From NCBI GenBank assembly GCA_000156295.1, contig DS999227.1, positions 32,171 to 96,170 on the forward strand: a stretch of 64,000 nt of DNA, written 5' to 3'. The notes under the pieces are model-generated. The model had not been told where the DNA came from. It saw nothing but the letters and a program-made list of their open reading frames with translations, and did no database searches. The translations under genes and the position numbers were made by a program. The DNA comes from a marine gamma proteobacterium HTCC2148. GTDB lineage: Bacteria; Pseudomonadota; Gammaproteobacteria; Pseudomonadales; Halieaceae. Below are positions 41,476 to 54,499 of the stretch, in pieces (the stretch's first letter is position 1; each line of letters opens with the position of its first letter).

Positions 41476-42690
41476 TTATTCTGGCTGTGCAGTAATAACC
41501 CCCGCTTCCAGCAACTGGGCCAGATCCTCGTCACCCAACTGCAGGATCCCTTTCAAAACTTCATCATTGTGGCTGCCAATCTCGCCGCCGGGCCAGTCGG
41601 TGCGGCCAGGCGTCGACGACATCTTCGGCAGGATAGCGGGGATTTTCAATGGTTCACCGTTAATTTCAACGCTCTCGAACATGCCACGAGCATTGTAGTG
41701 CTCGTCCTCCACCATATCTTCCACGCTGTAAATAGGCCCGACGGGAACTCTCACCTCTTCCAACGCCCCAATCACGTGGGCCGATGAATGTACTGCACAC
41801 CAATCAGACAACGCCTTGTCGATTTCCTCCTGATGTATAACGCGACCGGCGTTATCCGCCATTTGCGGGTTTTCGGCCATGTCTGAGCGACCCGCCACAA
41901 CCATCAGGCGCTTGAATATTGAGTCTCCATTGCCACCAATCACCACGTGCTTGCCGTCATCGCAGAGGTAGGTGTTGGTAGGCACGATGCCAGTTACTGT
42001 GGTTCCGGAGGGCCCGCGAATCGCAGCGCCGCCGTCGTATTCGGGCACAATGCCTTCCATCAGGTTGAAGATAGATTCGTATAAAGCCACATCAATAACC
42101 TGCCCTTCCCCTCCGGGTTTACTGCGCTGAATAATCGCCAGGGCAATACCCAGGGCAGCGTGAATAGCCGACAGCGTATCCCCCATACTGATGTTAGTGC
42201 GAATCGGTGGTTTACCGGGTTCACCGTTAATGTAGCGAAAGCCTCCAAACCCTTCAGTTACCGAGGCATATCCGGGCTTGCTTGCGTAGGGGCCATCCTG
42301 GCCATAGCCCGAAATACGCGCATAAATCAGCCCGGGCTTTTCGGCCCGCATTTCGTCGGGCCCAATACCCCACGTCTCGATCAGGCCCGGGCGAAAATTC
42401 TCCACCACGACATCAGCCGTCTTAATGAGCTCTTTGGCGAGCTGTTGCCCGCGCTCAGACTTAAGATCCAGGCTAACGCTTTTTTTGTTGCGCCCCAGGC
42501 TGCGCCACCAAAAAGAGGTGCCACTCTCATCCAGCAAGCGCCAACCTCGAATGGGGTCGCCGGTGGGTGGCTCGACCTTAATCACTTCTGCACCAAAATA
42601 AGACAGAATTGTGCCGGTGAAAGGCCCCGCCAATAGCTGCCCCATTTCTATGACCCTTATTCCCTCTAACGGTCTCTGTCCGTCCGACAT
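41476..42690 (-). CDS. family III CoA-transferase (citramalate/mesaconate type)
   Basis: This second CaiB/BaiF protein, about 404 residues, has PLEGIRVIEMGQLLAGPFTGTILSYFGAEVIKVEPP, LGRNKKSVSLDLKS, ENFRPGLIETWGIGP, YGQDGPYASKPGY and the nucleophilic Asp in NISMGDTLSAIHA. The start at 42690 has GGAG six bases upstream and is preferred over 42705. It resembles succinyl-CoA:citramalate and mesaconyl-CoA C1-C4 transferases. It is divergent from the sodium symporter gene, and the two may be a transport-activation pair for one diacid. Confidence 0.88.
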   Translation of the reverse strand: MSDGQRPLEGIRVIEMGQLLAGPFTGTILSYFGAEVIKVEPPTGDPIRGWRLLDESGTSFWWRSLGRNKKSVSLDLKSERGQQLAKELIKTADVVVENFRPGLIETWGIGPDEMRAEKPGLIYARISGYGQDGPYASKPGYASVTEGFGGFRYINGEPGKPPIRTNISMGDTLSAIHAALGIALAIIQRSKPGGEGQVIDVALYESIFNLMEGIVPEYDGGAAIRGPSGTTVTGIVPTNTYLCDDGKHVVIGGNGDSIFKRLMVVAGRSDMAENPQMADNAGRVIHQEEIDKALSDWCAVHSSAHVIGALEEVRVPVGPIYSVEDMVEDEHYNARGMFESVEINGEPLKIPAILPKMSSTPGRTDWPGGEIGSHNDEVLKGILQLGDEDLAQLLEAGVITAQPE

Positions 42691-42848
42691 ATTCTTCTCC
42701 ATCAATAACTGAAATCAGCGACAGCCTGGCCTGGGCGCATCTTTGACCAATGCATTGGCTACCTCCCCGCCGCCTGTGATATGTATACAGCATGACATGA
42801 GGTGCCAGCCAGCCCTTTGAGAAACATCAATCCCATGAAGGAGTCACC

Positions 42849-44255
42849 TTGCTCGATACCCGTGTAGTGCTTACTACCCTGATCGTTTACAAAGTTGTAT
42901 TAATCCTGATCGGTTTCTGGGCACAGCGCAGGGTCAACAGCGAACAGGATTTTTTCCTCGCCGGCAGGCAACTAGGGCCCTGGGTTGCGGCGATCAGTTA
43001 CGCGGCGAGTGCCGCCTCCGCCTGGACCCTATTGGGGATGAGCGGCCTTGCCTACAGCATCGGCTTTTCGGCGCTATGGGTGGCACTGGGGGCTGTCCTG
43101 GGTTGCGCTGCGTCCTGGTTTGTACTTGCTCCCCGAATAATGCGTGAGGGCGAACAACAAAGCCTCCTGTCCGCTACAGAATTAATCGCCGGGAACACCC
43201 AGGGCACCGAGCGTAACCGCTTAATAGCGCTCGTATCACTGATTATTCTGTTTTGTTTTGTGGTTTACATAGCCTCCCAGTTCCAGGGTGCAGGGAACAC
43301 CTTCGCCTCCACTTTTAACCTCGATGCCAGCCAAAGCATTCTGCTGGGCGGCTCCATCATTTTGATCTATACCTTGCTCGGGGGGTTCTGGGCAGTAAGT
43401 ATCACCGACACCTTGCAGGGGATGCTGATGATTTTCACTGCCATCCTGCTACCCGCAGCTGCAGTGCTCCATCTGGGCGGCCCCGCGCAGTTCTACCAAG
43501 CTCTGCTGGCAACAGACAGCAGCAATTTTGCAGCTCCTCTGGGCGGCAATGTTGGCCTTATTGCCGCGGGAACAATAGCAGGCTCCCTGTCCGTTGGCCT
43601 GTCGTCCCTGGGCCAACCTCATCTGGTGGCGAGGTTTCTTGCCTTGCGGGACGAGCGCGCCTTGAAGCAAGGACAGCTGATCGCCACCGCCTGGTATACC
43701 GTGGTGTTTTTTGGCATGTGTGTAGTAGGGTTTGCCGGTAAAGTCCTGCTTCCGGAGCTGGAGAATAGTGAGCAAGTGTTCTTCGCACTCAATAGCGCCC
43801 TCTTTCCTTCCGTGGTCGCCGCCGTCTTGCTGGCGGCCGTGCTGTCAGCAATCATGTCAACTGCGGACAGCATGTTACTGGTGACAGGAACAACCGTAGC
43901 CCACGACCTGGGGCTTACCCGACACTACCCGCAGCATGCGCTATTGGCATCTCGACTGACCATTGCAGTCATATCCTTATTGGCAATGGCGGTAGCCATT
44001 TACCTACCGTCGACCATTTTCCAGCGAGTTCTGTTTGCCTGGGTCGCCATAGGCTCCGCGCTGGGCCCAGCGATTGTTTGTCACGCCCTCGGTGCCAGCA
44101 TCCCTGCCGGCAGGCTATTGCCTGCAGTGGGCTGCGGCTTCCTCGCGGCAGTGGTCTGCTACTTGCTGCCCAACACCCCTGGCGACATCCTCGAGCGCAC
44201 CGGTCCCTTTATGCTCGGGCTCGCTATATTATTGCTTGGACGCCCCAGGGGCTAA
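42849..44255 (+). CDS. sodium:solute symporter (SSS family)
   Basis: The 468-residue protein has about 13 membrane helices and the SSS hallmarks: DFFLAGRQLGPWVAAISYAASAASAWTLLGMSGLAY near the N-terminus and SVGLSSLGQPHLVARFLALRDE in the middle. SSS carriers use the sodium gradient to import proline, acetate, pantothenate or other small solutes. The start is TTG 42849 with AAGGAG five bases upstream. A bidirectional terminator follows. Uptake of a carboxylate for the neighbouring CoA-transferases is plausible. Confidence 0.88.
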   Translation: MLDTRVVLTTLIVYKVVLILIGFWAQRRVNSEQDFFLAGRQLGPWVAAISYAASAASAWTLLGMSGLAYSIGFSALWVALGAVLGCAASWFVLAPRIMREGEQQSLLSATELIAGNTQGTERNRLIALVSLIILFCFVVYIASQFQGAGNTFASTFNLDASQSILLGGSIILIYTLLGGFWAVSITDTLQGMLMIFTAILLPAAAVLHLGGPAQFYQALLATDSSNFAAPLGGNVGLIAAGTIAGSLSVGLSSLGQPHLVARFLALRDERALKQGQLIATAWYTVVFFGMCVVGFAGKVLLPELENSEQVFFALNSALFPSVVAAVLLAAVLSAIMSTADSMLLVTGTTVAHDLGLTRHYPQHALLASRLTIAVISLLAMAVAIYLPSTIFQRVLFAWVAIGSALGPAIVCHALGASIPAGRLLPAVGCGFLAAVVCYLLPNTPGDILERTGPFMLGLAILLLGRPRG

Positions 44256-44267
44256 CCGCGTCAGCAC

Positions 44268-44296
44268 AAAAAAGGCCGCCTGATGGGCGGCCTTTT
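44268..44296. terminator. bidirectional terminator between symporter and rpoS
   Basis: An A tract, stem GGCCGCC, loop TGATG, stem GGCGGCC and a T tract lie between the two convergent genes. The tracts on both sides allow it to stop transcription from both directions. Confidence 0.85.
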
Positions 44297-44313
44297 CATG
44301 TCAGGGTAAAGTC

Positions 44314-45375
44314 TCAACTAAACAGCGATTCTCCACTGAGACCCTGCGTCTCCATAATGCCACGCAAGCGTTTGAGCGCCTCCACCTGAATTTGCCTCAC
44401 TCGCTCACGGGTCAGGCCAATTTCCCGGCCCACTTCTTCAAGAGTGCTACTTTCGTACCCTCGCAGTCCAAAACGGCGCGCAACCACCTCCCGTTGCTTT
44501 TCAGACAACTCATCCAGCCACGAACCGATGCTGTCCTTGATGTCCGAATCCTGCAATAACTGTGACGGGTCGCTCTCATGAGTATCGGCAATAGTATCGA
44601 CTACCGCCTTGTCAGAGTCCGGACCCACCGGCGTGTCCATCGAGGTCACTCGCTCATTGAGGCCCAGCATACGTTTTACGTCGGCCGCTGGCCTGTCGAG
44701 CATGTCAGCTATTTCTTCGGCCGTAGGCTCATGATCCAGTTTCTGGGTTAATTCACGGGCGGCACGTAAATAAACATTGAGTTCTTTCACGACGTGGATG
44801 GGTAGGCGGATGGTGCGAGTCTGGTTCATGATGCCCCGTTCAATCGTCTGTCGGATCCACCAGGTGGCATAGGTTGAAAAACGAAACCCTCGCTCGGGAT
44901 CGAACTTCTCAACCGCTCGAATCAGGCCAAGATTCCCCTCTTCGATCAGGTCCAATAGGGTCAAGCCGCGATTGATGTACCGTCGGGATATTTTGACGAC
45001 TAACCGCAGATTGCTTTCGATCATGCGCTTACGACCAGACTCGTCACCCTTGATGGCAAGACGGGCATAGTACTTTTCTTCGTCCGCTGTCAGCAGTGGC
45101 GAATAGCCAATTTCATTCAGGTAAAGTTGAGTGACGTCCAGCGACTTTCCGACTTTGCGTGCGGTGGCAGTTCGAGCCTTGGCTCGATCAAACTGAGCCT
45201 CTTCTGTCACCTGAGTGTCAACACCGGAGGCCTCAACCGCTGGCTTTACCTTGTTTGCATTCGCTGCATCCTTGGTGCCGCAAGCTCGAGTCTTGGGCTT
45301 AGTGTTCGTCGCTGCTCTTGATTTTCGTCCCGATTTCGAATTCCGTTTCGGGCTGGCAGTGCTTTCCAGTTCCAT
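44314..45375 (-). CDS. rpoS: stationary-phase sigma factor RpoS
   Basis: The 353-residue sigma-70-family protein has region 1.2 ([20 protein letters not shown]), region 2 ([40 protein letters not shown]), region 3 and a region 4 helix-turn-helix ([27 protein letters not shown]). The [14 protein letters not shown] stretch is typical of RpoS rather than RpoD. A Lys/Arg/Ala-rich N-terminal extension of about 80 residues precedes region 1.2. It lies directly after nlpD, the conserved gammaproteobacterial order, so an nlpD-internal promoter is likely. Confidence 0.96.
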   Translation of the reverse strand: MELESTASPKRNSKSGRKSRAATNTKPKTRACGTKDAANANKVKPAVEASGVDTQVTEEAQFDRAKARTATARKVGKSLDVTQLYLNEIGYSPLLTADEEKYYARLAIKGDESGRKRMIESNLRLVVKISRRYINRGLTLLDLIEEGNLGLIRAVEKFDPERGFRFSTYATWWIRQTIERGIMNQTRTIRLPIHVVKELNVYLRAARELTQKLDHEPTAEEIADMLDRPAADVKRMLGLNERVTSMDTPVGPDSDKAVVDTIADTHESDPSQLLQDSDIKDSIGSWLDELSEKQREVVARRFGLRGYESSTLEEVGREIGLTRERVRQIQVEALKRLRGIMETQGLSGESLFS

Positions 45376-45533
45376 GGCTATACCTCAAATCTTCTATTAG
45401 GTGTAGAGAGTATTTCCCGCCGGGCCGATCAGATTACCTCATCCTAAAGAACAATTACAAGCAGCTATGCAAAAAATTGCATCAACCGGCTTTCGGTCAA
45501 AATCGGGCGCCCGTGAATACTTTGCAACACCTG

Positions 45534-46334
45534 TTAGCGCTTGGGCAATAACCGAAGAGGGTCAATCGGCTTGCCCTCCTTGCGGATCTCAAAGTGCAAC
45601 CTCACAGTATCAGTGCCACTGCTGCCCTTCTCTGCAATCTGCTGCCCGGCTTTCACCCCATCGCCTTCTGAGACCAGCAGGCGACTGTTGTGCCCATAGG
45701 CACTGAGGTAAACTTCGTTGTGTTTGACAATGATTAGTTCACCGAGTCCGACAATGCCCGTGCCGGCGTACACCACCTGCCCTGCTGCGACGGCTTGCAC
45801 CGAATCACCCCGGCTACCACCGATATCAATGCCTTTGTGCAAAGTGGATGAATAGCTACGCACAACCTTTCCTGAAGTAGGCCAGCGCCAGGCCTTTACA
45901 GGACCAACCGACGAACTGCTTGCCGCAGTCGGGCGAGATGAGGGCGTTGTAGCCTTTGTTGATGAAGAGTGAGTGACCGTCGTGTTTGGTTTGGGCGCAG
46001 GGGTTTGCGACGTGGGCTTTGATGGTGCTGTCGCACTTTTAGTGCTACTGCTCGCACGGGTGACCTTCAGCGGCTTAGCCTCTTTCAGCTTCAGAGCTTG
46101 TCCCGGGAAGATGGTATAGGGGGCGGGAATACTATTCGCCGCGGCGAGGCCACGGTAATCGAGACCATATCGGAATGCTATGGAATACAACGTATCGCCC
46201 TTCTGTACTCTGTACGCCGACCCTCCCGCAGCCGCGCCTGCCCTGGACTGACGATCCTCCACAGGCGCAGGCGGATTGCCACCACAGGCAACCACCAGGA
46301 GCAGAAGCAGTACACTGCAAATAAGCGCCCTGAT
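45534..46334 (-). CDS. nlpD: NlpD lipoprotein, LysM plus LytM domain; apparent ATC start
   Basis: NlpD is an outer-membrane lipoprotein that activates the amidase AmiC at the division septum. The frame has a LysM domain (YRVQKGDTLYSIAFRYGLDYRGLAAANSI), a Ser/Thr/Pro-rich linker and a LytM (M23) domain with HKGIDIGG and LHFEIRKEG. The first His of the H-x-H pair is Arg, fitting a non-catalytic activator. The nearest standard start (GTG 46295) cuts the signal peptide. Extending to ATC 46334 gives a normal lipoprotein signal (residues RALICSVLLLLLVVAC after the start) with GGAG eight bases upstream, so the start codon is either ATC or a mutated or misread ATG. Confidence 0.88.
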   Translation of the reverse strand: MRALICSVLLLLLVVACGGNPPAPVEDRQSRAGAAAGGSAYRVQKGDTLYSIAFRYGLDYRGLAAANSIPAPYTIFPGQALKLKEAKPLKVTRASSSTKSATAPSKPTSQTPAPKPNTTVTHSSSTKATTPSSRPTAASSSSVGPVKAWRWPTSGKVVRSYSSTLHKGIDIGGSRGDSVQAVAAGQVVYAGTGIVGLGELIIVKHNEVYLSAYGHNSRLLVSEGDGVKAGQQIAEKGSSGTDTVRLHFEIRKEGKPIDPLRLLPKR

Positions 46335-46380
46335 AGCGCACTCTCCTTTTCAATGCCCGTCAAGCGGGCGAGTATCCGCC

Positions 46381-47316
46381 TTACTGTTCGGCGGGGTTCT
46401 CTTGCTTCCCACCCCAACGGGCATCGATGAGCCATACAAGGGCAAAGCCGACCACCATCAGGGACAGGCACAAGACCAGTTGCGAAGACTCCCCCGTGAG
46501 CACGGTAAATTCCAAGGGCATAACAGGAACTTGCTGCGCTGGTTTAAGCTGGCCATGACTGCCCTCAATCCAAACCAGCACATGTTTCCAGGGCCAGACT
46601 ACCAAAAGGGATCCAAACAGGAATCCCGTCAGTAACGCCATAGTAGCTTCATGAAAACGGTGCAACAGAAAATGCAGCAGGCGAGAGAAGGTCAGCAAGC
46701 CTATTGCCGCGCCCATGGCAAACACCAGGATGAAGCCCAGGTCTAGCGACTTGAGCGCGCTCAGGACTGTGCCGTACATGCCCAGCAGTACTAATATGAA
46801 ACTACCGGAAATGCCGGGCAGAATCATGGCACAAATAGCCAGGAAGCCTGAGAGGAATATACCCGCCATGCCGAAATGCATGTTCACCGTAGGGGAAAGC
46901 GCTATCGTTGCCGCAATCCCAAGACCAGCAACAAGACACAGGGTTCGGGCAATACTCCAGCCCTGTACCTGACGCAATAACACCAGGGCCGATGCCAATA
47001 TCAGGCCAAAGAAAAACGCCCACAAAGGTACGGGATGATTTTCCAACAGCCAGGAGATAAGCCTGGCCAAAGACAGTATGCTGGTGGCAATCCCAGCCAA
47101 CAGCGCGAGCAAAAAACTGCCGTTAACATGATCCCATGCACCGCGAATATCGAATTTCAATAACAGGCGAAGACAGTCCAGATCTACCGAGCGAATACTC
47201 GTTAAGAGGGTGTCATAAATGCCGGTAATAAACGCCATAGTGCCACCGGAGACACCGGGAACAATGTCCGCAGCTCCCATCAGCATGCCACGCAAAAAAA
47301 TGCCAAAATGATTCAA
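46381..47316 (-). CDS. DUF368 membrane protein (PopT-type polyprenyl-phosphate transporter)
   Basis: The 311-residue protein has about nine membrane helices and the DUF368 signature GMLMGAADIVPGVSGGTMAFITGIYD, with a matching second element AICAMILPGISGSFILVLLGMYGTVL. DUF368 proteins have been described as translocases recycling undecaprenyl phosphate for wall synthesis. It is inserted between nlpD and pcm, which is not the usual content of this locus, and starts two bases before the pcm stop-side boundary, suggesting co-transcription. Confidence 0.88.
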   Translation of the reverse strand: MNHFGIFLRGMLMGAADIVPGVSGGTMAFITGIYDTLLTSIRSVDLDCLRLLLKFDIRGAWDHVNGSFLLALLAGIATSILSLARLISWLLENHPVPLWAFFFGLILASALVLLRQVQGWSIARTLCLVAGLGIAATIALSPTVNMHFGMAGIFLSGFLAICAMILPGISGSFILVLLGMYGTVLSALKSLDLGFILVFAMGAAIGLLTFSRLLHFLLHRFHEATMALLTGFLFGSLLVVWPWKHVLVWIEGSHGQLKPAQQVPVMPLEFTVLTGESSQLVLCLSLMVVGFALVWLIDARWGGKQENPAEQ

Positions 47317-47318
47317 AA

Positions 47319-47951
47319 TTATCTCACCGTTCCGGGGCGCAGCGGGACAAAGTAAACCGCTTCGACCACCGTCGTTTCAAATCCCTCGTGGGTATGATCC
47401 ACAACGTGCAGATGCTGGGTTTCTCCACCCACCGGAATCACCAGCCGTCCACCGGGCGCCAACTGCTGCAACAATTCCTGCGGGATACTTTCGGGCGCCG
47501 CAGCGGCCAGAATGCCATCGAAGGGACCTCTCTCAGCCCATCCCATACCGCCATCGGCATGATTCATCTGAACATTGCGCAACTTTAATTGGCGAATACG
47601 CTGCCGGGCCTTTTGCTGCAGGGGCTTGATGCGCTCGACGCTATACACTTCGTCGACCAGCTGCGCGAGAATCGCTGTTTGGTAACCAGAACCCGTGCCT
47701 ATTTCAAGCACCCGCTCAGGAGCGCCGCCTTCAAGTAGCAGCTCTGTCATGCGAGCCACGATATAGGGCTGGGAAAGGGTTTGCTGAAAACCAATTGGCA
47801 GAGCCACGTCTTCATAGGCCCGGTGAGCCATGGCCTCATCGAGGAACAGATGTCTGGGCGTTGTGCGGATGACGTCAAGCACTTGTTGGTTGTCGATACC
47901 CTGGTCAACCAGGCGCTGAATCAAGCGCTCACGAGTGCGCTGTGACGTCAT
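47319..47951 (-). CDS. pcm: protein-L-isoaspartate O-methyltransferase
   Basis: Pcm repairs isoaspartyl residues in aged proteins using S-adenosylmethionine. The 210-residue frame has [16 protein letters not shown], the SAM motif [23 protein letters not shown] and [15 protein letters not shown] set the start at ATG 47951 ([10 protein letters not shown]) by comparison with pseudomonad Pcm; the frame is open with a GTG to 47993. surE, normally just upstream of pcm, is missing. Confidence 0.93.
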   Translation of the reverse strand: MTSQRTRERLIQRLVDQGIDNQQVLDVIRTTPRHLFLDEAMAHRAYEDVALPIGFQQTLSQPYIVARMTELLLEGGAPERVLEIGTGSGYQTAILAQLVDEVYSVERIKPLQQKARQRIRQLKLRNVQMNHADGGMGWAERGPFDGILAAAAPESIPQELLQQLAPGGRLVIPVGGETQHLHVVDHTHEGFETTVVEAVYFVPLRPGTVR

Positions 47952-48032
47952 CCCGATACCATTGAGATCTACCCTGTTCACGCCCGTTACCACTCCGTAA
48001 ACGCCCCTAAACTCTTTTTGCGCCGCATTGAA

Positions 48033-49055
48033 TTACCCATACTGGACAAACTCAGCCAATAAAGCCGTAGCATAATTGCCGGCAGCCAGACGAAACTCGA
48101 GTTGCAGGCTGCCATCATCACAAAACTGCCAGCAAAAGTCATCCGCGATAAGCCGTGTCGGCCGCTGGCCCAGCTCCAAACCCTGGTGAATTAGAAAATC
48201 GCCAATCGCTGCCTGTTGTTCAAGAACATCAGACCAACGCTCCAACAGACTCGCCGACAGTTGCTCCACGCCGAGGCCCCAGAGCGGCAACGCCGGATGC
48301 AGATCACCGACAAAACAGCGCTGCACAATGTCTGCATCAGCTTGCTCGCAGGTAAACTGACTGCGAGTTCCCTGCAGTACGCAGGTATCACCGGGCAAAA
48401 CCTGATTCCAATCACCCGCACTGACACGATCCGCCAACAGGGTATTAAACATCTGGGACCGCAGGACTGACAGGTAAATACTGCGTTTATTGCGGGAGAT
48501 GCGCCGACCCCCTGAGGCCATCCAGGTCTTGGCCTGCGCCAGAGTTGAGCCGTTGCGTCCAAAGCGCTGCTCACCAAAATAATTCGGTGCGCCATGCAAG
48601 CTAAGATGCCTCAATCGAGATTCGATGGCCTCACGCTCGCCTGTCAATTCTCGCAGCACCAGCACAAAACGATTGCCCCTGTGCACACCTCGCTTTAACT
48701 TGCGGCGATGCCGTGCGACCGCCAAAACCGCGACATCACTCTGATGAGCCAGCTGTTGCCAATCGGGCTCAACCCTGCCCGCCATCCTGACGCTGAACCA
48801 CTGGCGGGTAACTGCGTTGCGGTCCTTCATACCACTAAAACTGATGTCCCGCAGATGGATGCCACTGAGGCTGGAAAGGCGCTGGGCCAGATCAGCGGTG
48901 TTAAGTTCGCGCTTTTCCAGATGTAGAAATACATGCTCGCCATCACCGTCTGGTTCAAAGCCCAAGTCCTCGTAGACTCGAAAGTCCTCAGGCGAGCTGC
49001 GCAACTTGCCACTAGCAACAAGCTCAGCTGAGACGGTTGGCCACGGGCCGCTCAC
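48033..49055 (-). CDS. truD: tRNA pseudouridine(13) synthase TruD
   Basis: TruD modifies U13 of tRNA-Glu. The 340-residue protein shows the TruD motifs, with the catalytic Asp in [17 protein letters not shown], then [10 protein letters not shown] and SVLRSQMFN. It overlaps the ispF stop by four bases, so the two are translationally coupled as in other gammaproteobacteria. The next gene downstream is pcm after 81 bases. Confidence 0.95.
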   Translation of the reverse strand: MSGPWPTVSAELVASGKLRSSPEDFRVYEDLGFEPDGDGEHVFLHLEKRELNTADLAQRLSSLSGIHLRDISFSGMKDRNAVTRQWFSVRMAGRVEPDWQQLAHQSDVAVLAVARHRRKLKRGVHRGNRFVLVLRELTGEREAIESRLRHLSLHGAPNYFGEQRFGRNGSTLAQAKTWMASGGRRISRNKRSIYLSVLRSQMFNTLLADRVSAGDWNQVLPGDTCVLQGTRSQFTCEQADADIVQRCFVGDLHPALPLWGLGVEQLSASLLERWSDVLEQQAAIGDFLIHQGLELGQRPTRLIADDFCWQFCDDGSLQLEFRLAAGNYATALLAEFVQYG

Positions 49056-49537
49056 GCAGAGTTAGTCTCCAGTAGCACCACGGCGTGGGCGGCAATGCCT
49101 TCCTCCCTGCCGGCGAACCCCAGCTTTTCTGTGGTGGTCGCTTTAACGTTGACCTGTCCTACTTGTAACAACAAATCAGCCGCCAGGTTGCTGCGCATTT
49201 GTTCAATATGTGGCGACATCTGCGGTGTCTGGGCGATCACGGTCGAATCCAGATTGCTCAGCACATAGCCTTTATCGGCGACCAACTGCATGACTTTTCG
49301 TAATAATATTCTGCTGTCTATATTTGCATTTGCTGAATCGGAATCGGGAAAATGCCGCCCAATATCGCCCGCCGCGATTGCCCCTAACAGCGCATCACAA
49401 ATGGCGTGAATCAGTACGTCTCCATCGGAGTGAGCAGCCAGCCCGCGGTGGTGCTCAATACGCACGCCACCCAATACGACAGCGTCACCCGCCTCAAAGC
49501 GGTGAACATCGTAACCATGCCCAACACGAACACTCAT
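49052..49537 (-). CDS. ispF: 2-C-methyl-D-erythritol 2,4-cyclodiphosphate synthase
   Basis: IspF makes MEcPP in the non-mevalonate isoprenoid pathway as a zinc-dependent trimer. The 161-residue protein has GHGYDVHRF (zinc Asp and His), [29 protein letters not shown] and [25 protein letters not shown]. The start at ATG 49537 has AAGGGG upstream and overlaps the ispD stop by one base. Confidence 0.96.
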   Translation of the reverse strand: MSVRVGHGYDVHRFEAGDAVVLGGVRIEHHRGLAAHSDGDVLIHAICDALLGAIAAGDIGRHFPDSDSANANIDSRILLRKVMQLVADKGYVLSNLDSTVIAQTPQMSPHIEQMRSNLAADLLLQVGQVNVKATTTEKLGFAGREEGIAAHAVVLLETNSA

Positions 49538-50232
49538 CAAGATTCCCCTTGCCGGGATAGATACCAGGCAGCCAGTTCCAGGTCTTCAGGCACTGTGACT
49601 TTCAAGTTTGCAGGAGAGCCGGACACCAACTGTACCGGCTGGCCTGCGAGTTCCATAGCAGACGCTTCGTCGGTGACTGCAAGCCCACGCTGGCTCGCCG
49701 CCTCCAAAGCGGAGATCAACTCCCCTAACTGAAACATTTGCGGTGTCTGCGCACGCCACAGGGCACTGCGATCAAGCGTTTTCTCCACCCGCCCTACTGC
49801 GTCACCAAGTTTGACCGTATCTACCACCGGCTCGGCGAGAATCCCGCCCTCTCCTTTGGCAATCACCGCCGCGATCAAACGCTGAACGTCCGCGATACGC
49901 AGGCCAGGGCGAGCCGCGTCGTGCACCAGCACCCAGTCGCCCTCTTCTCCTGCCACGGCATACAGTGCGGCTAATACCGAATCAGCCCTTTCATCACCAC
50001 CGGCAACCCGGCTGACCCTGGGGTCTGTCAGTATCTGCAAATCTGCGGCAAAGGTATCATCGGGGTGCAAGGCGACCGTAATAGAAGTGATACCCGGCGT
50101 TCGCAACAGGGTATCTACGCTATATTCCAACAGCGTTTTACCAGCAATTTTCAGATACTGTTTGGGAGTGTCTGCCGTCATGCGTGAGCCTATGCCAGCG
50201 GCGGGAATAACAACGTGTAAGCGACGACTCAC
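49537..50232 (-). CDS. ispD: 2-C-methyl-D-erythritol 4-phosphate cytidylyltransferase
   Basis: IspD activates MEP with CTP. The 231-residue protein has the nucleotide-binding [44 protein letters not shown] and [11 protein letters not shown]. It sits in the ftsB-ispD-ispF-truD operon, overlapping the ftsB stop by four bases. Confidence 0.96.
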   Translation of the reverse strand: MSRRLHVVIPAAGIGSRMTADTPKQYLKIAGKTLLEYSVDTLLRTPGITSITVALHPDDTFAADLQILTDPRVSRVAGGDERADSVLAALYAVAGEEGDWVLVHDAARPGLRIADVQRLIAAVIAKGEGGILAEPVVDTVKLGDAVGRVEKTLDRSALWRAQTPQMFQLGELISALEAASQRGLAVTDEASAMELAGQPVQLVSGSPANLKVTVPEDLELAAWYLSRQGES

Positions 50233-50543
50233 TGTTTGACCTTTTCGGGCGCGGATAGCGAGGCGCTAGCTTCCCCGTCCTCTACCTGAAAATAGGTTTC
50301 GCCCTCACGCACCAGGTTAAGCTGTTCGCGGGCACGCTGCTCAATACCGGCGTTTCCACTTTGCAGTTCCAGAACCTCTCGCTCCAGCACTGCATTGCGG
50401 GCCTGTAACGCCTCGTTAACCTGAATGAATTGTTCGACTTGTACTTGCAGACGCTGTTGTTCGGCGATGCTCCCCTCAGCAATCCACAGGCGATACTGCA
50501 GTATCACCAACAGGATTAGCAAAACACCGAACAGCCAGCGCAA
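50229..50543 (-). CDS. ftsB: cell division protein FtsB
   Basis: FtsB is a bitopic divisome protein that forms a complex with FtsL and FtsQ. The 104-residue protein has one membrane helix (WLFGVLLILLVILQYRLWI), a coiled coil (residues about 28-65, VEQFIQVNEALQARNAVLEREV) and the AREQLNLVREGETYFQVED end. It lies between eno and ispD as in most gammaproteobacteria. Confidence 0.94.
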   Translation of the reverse strand: MRWLFGVLLILLVILQYRLWIAEGSIAEQQRLQVQVEQFIQVNEALQARNAVLEREVLELQSGNAGIEQRAREQLNLVREGETYFQVEDGEASASLSAPEKVKQ

Positions 50544-50555
50544 GGTAATTACAGC

Positions 50556-52721
<2,166 letters not shown>

Positions 52722-52742
52722 TCATAGTGTGTCAACGACGTC

Positions 52743-54389
<1,647 letters not shown>

Positions 54390-54414
54390 TTAATTACGCT
54401 GTATTTCGGGATAC

Positions 54415-54453
54415 AAAAAACCTCCACGGTGCACGTTTCGGCGCGGTGGAAGT
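54415..54453 (-). terminator. probable terminator after tilS
   Basis: On the minus strand an imperfect stem (arms around CTTCCACC and GTGGAGG) ends in six T, between the tilS stop and the pyrG start. The stem has mismatches, so strength is uncertain. Confidence 0.45.
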
Positions 54454-54499
54454 CTTGTCAAATGATGGGAAACCAGACTAACAGAAAGGCAGAGGGAGC

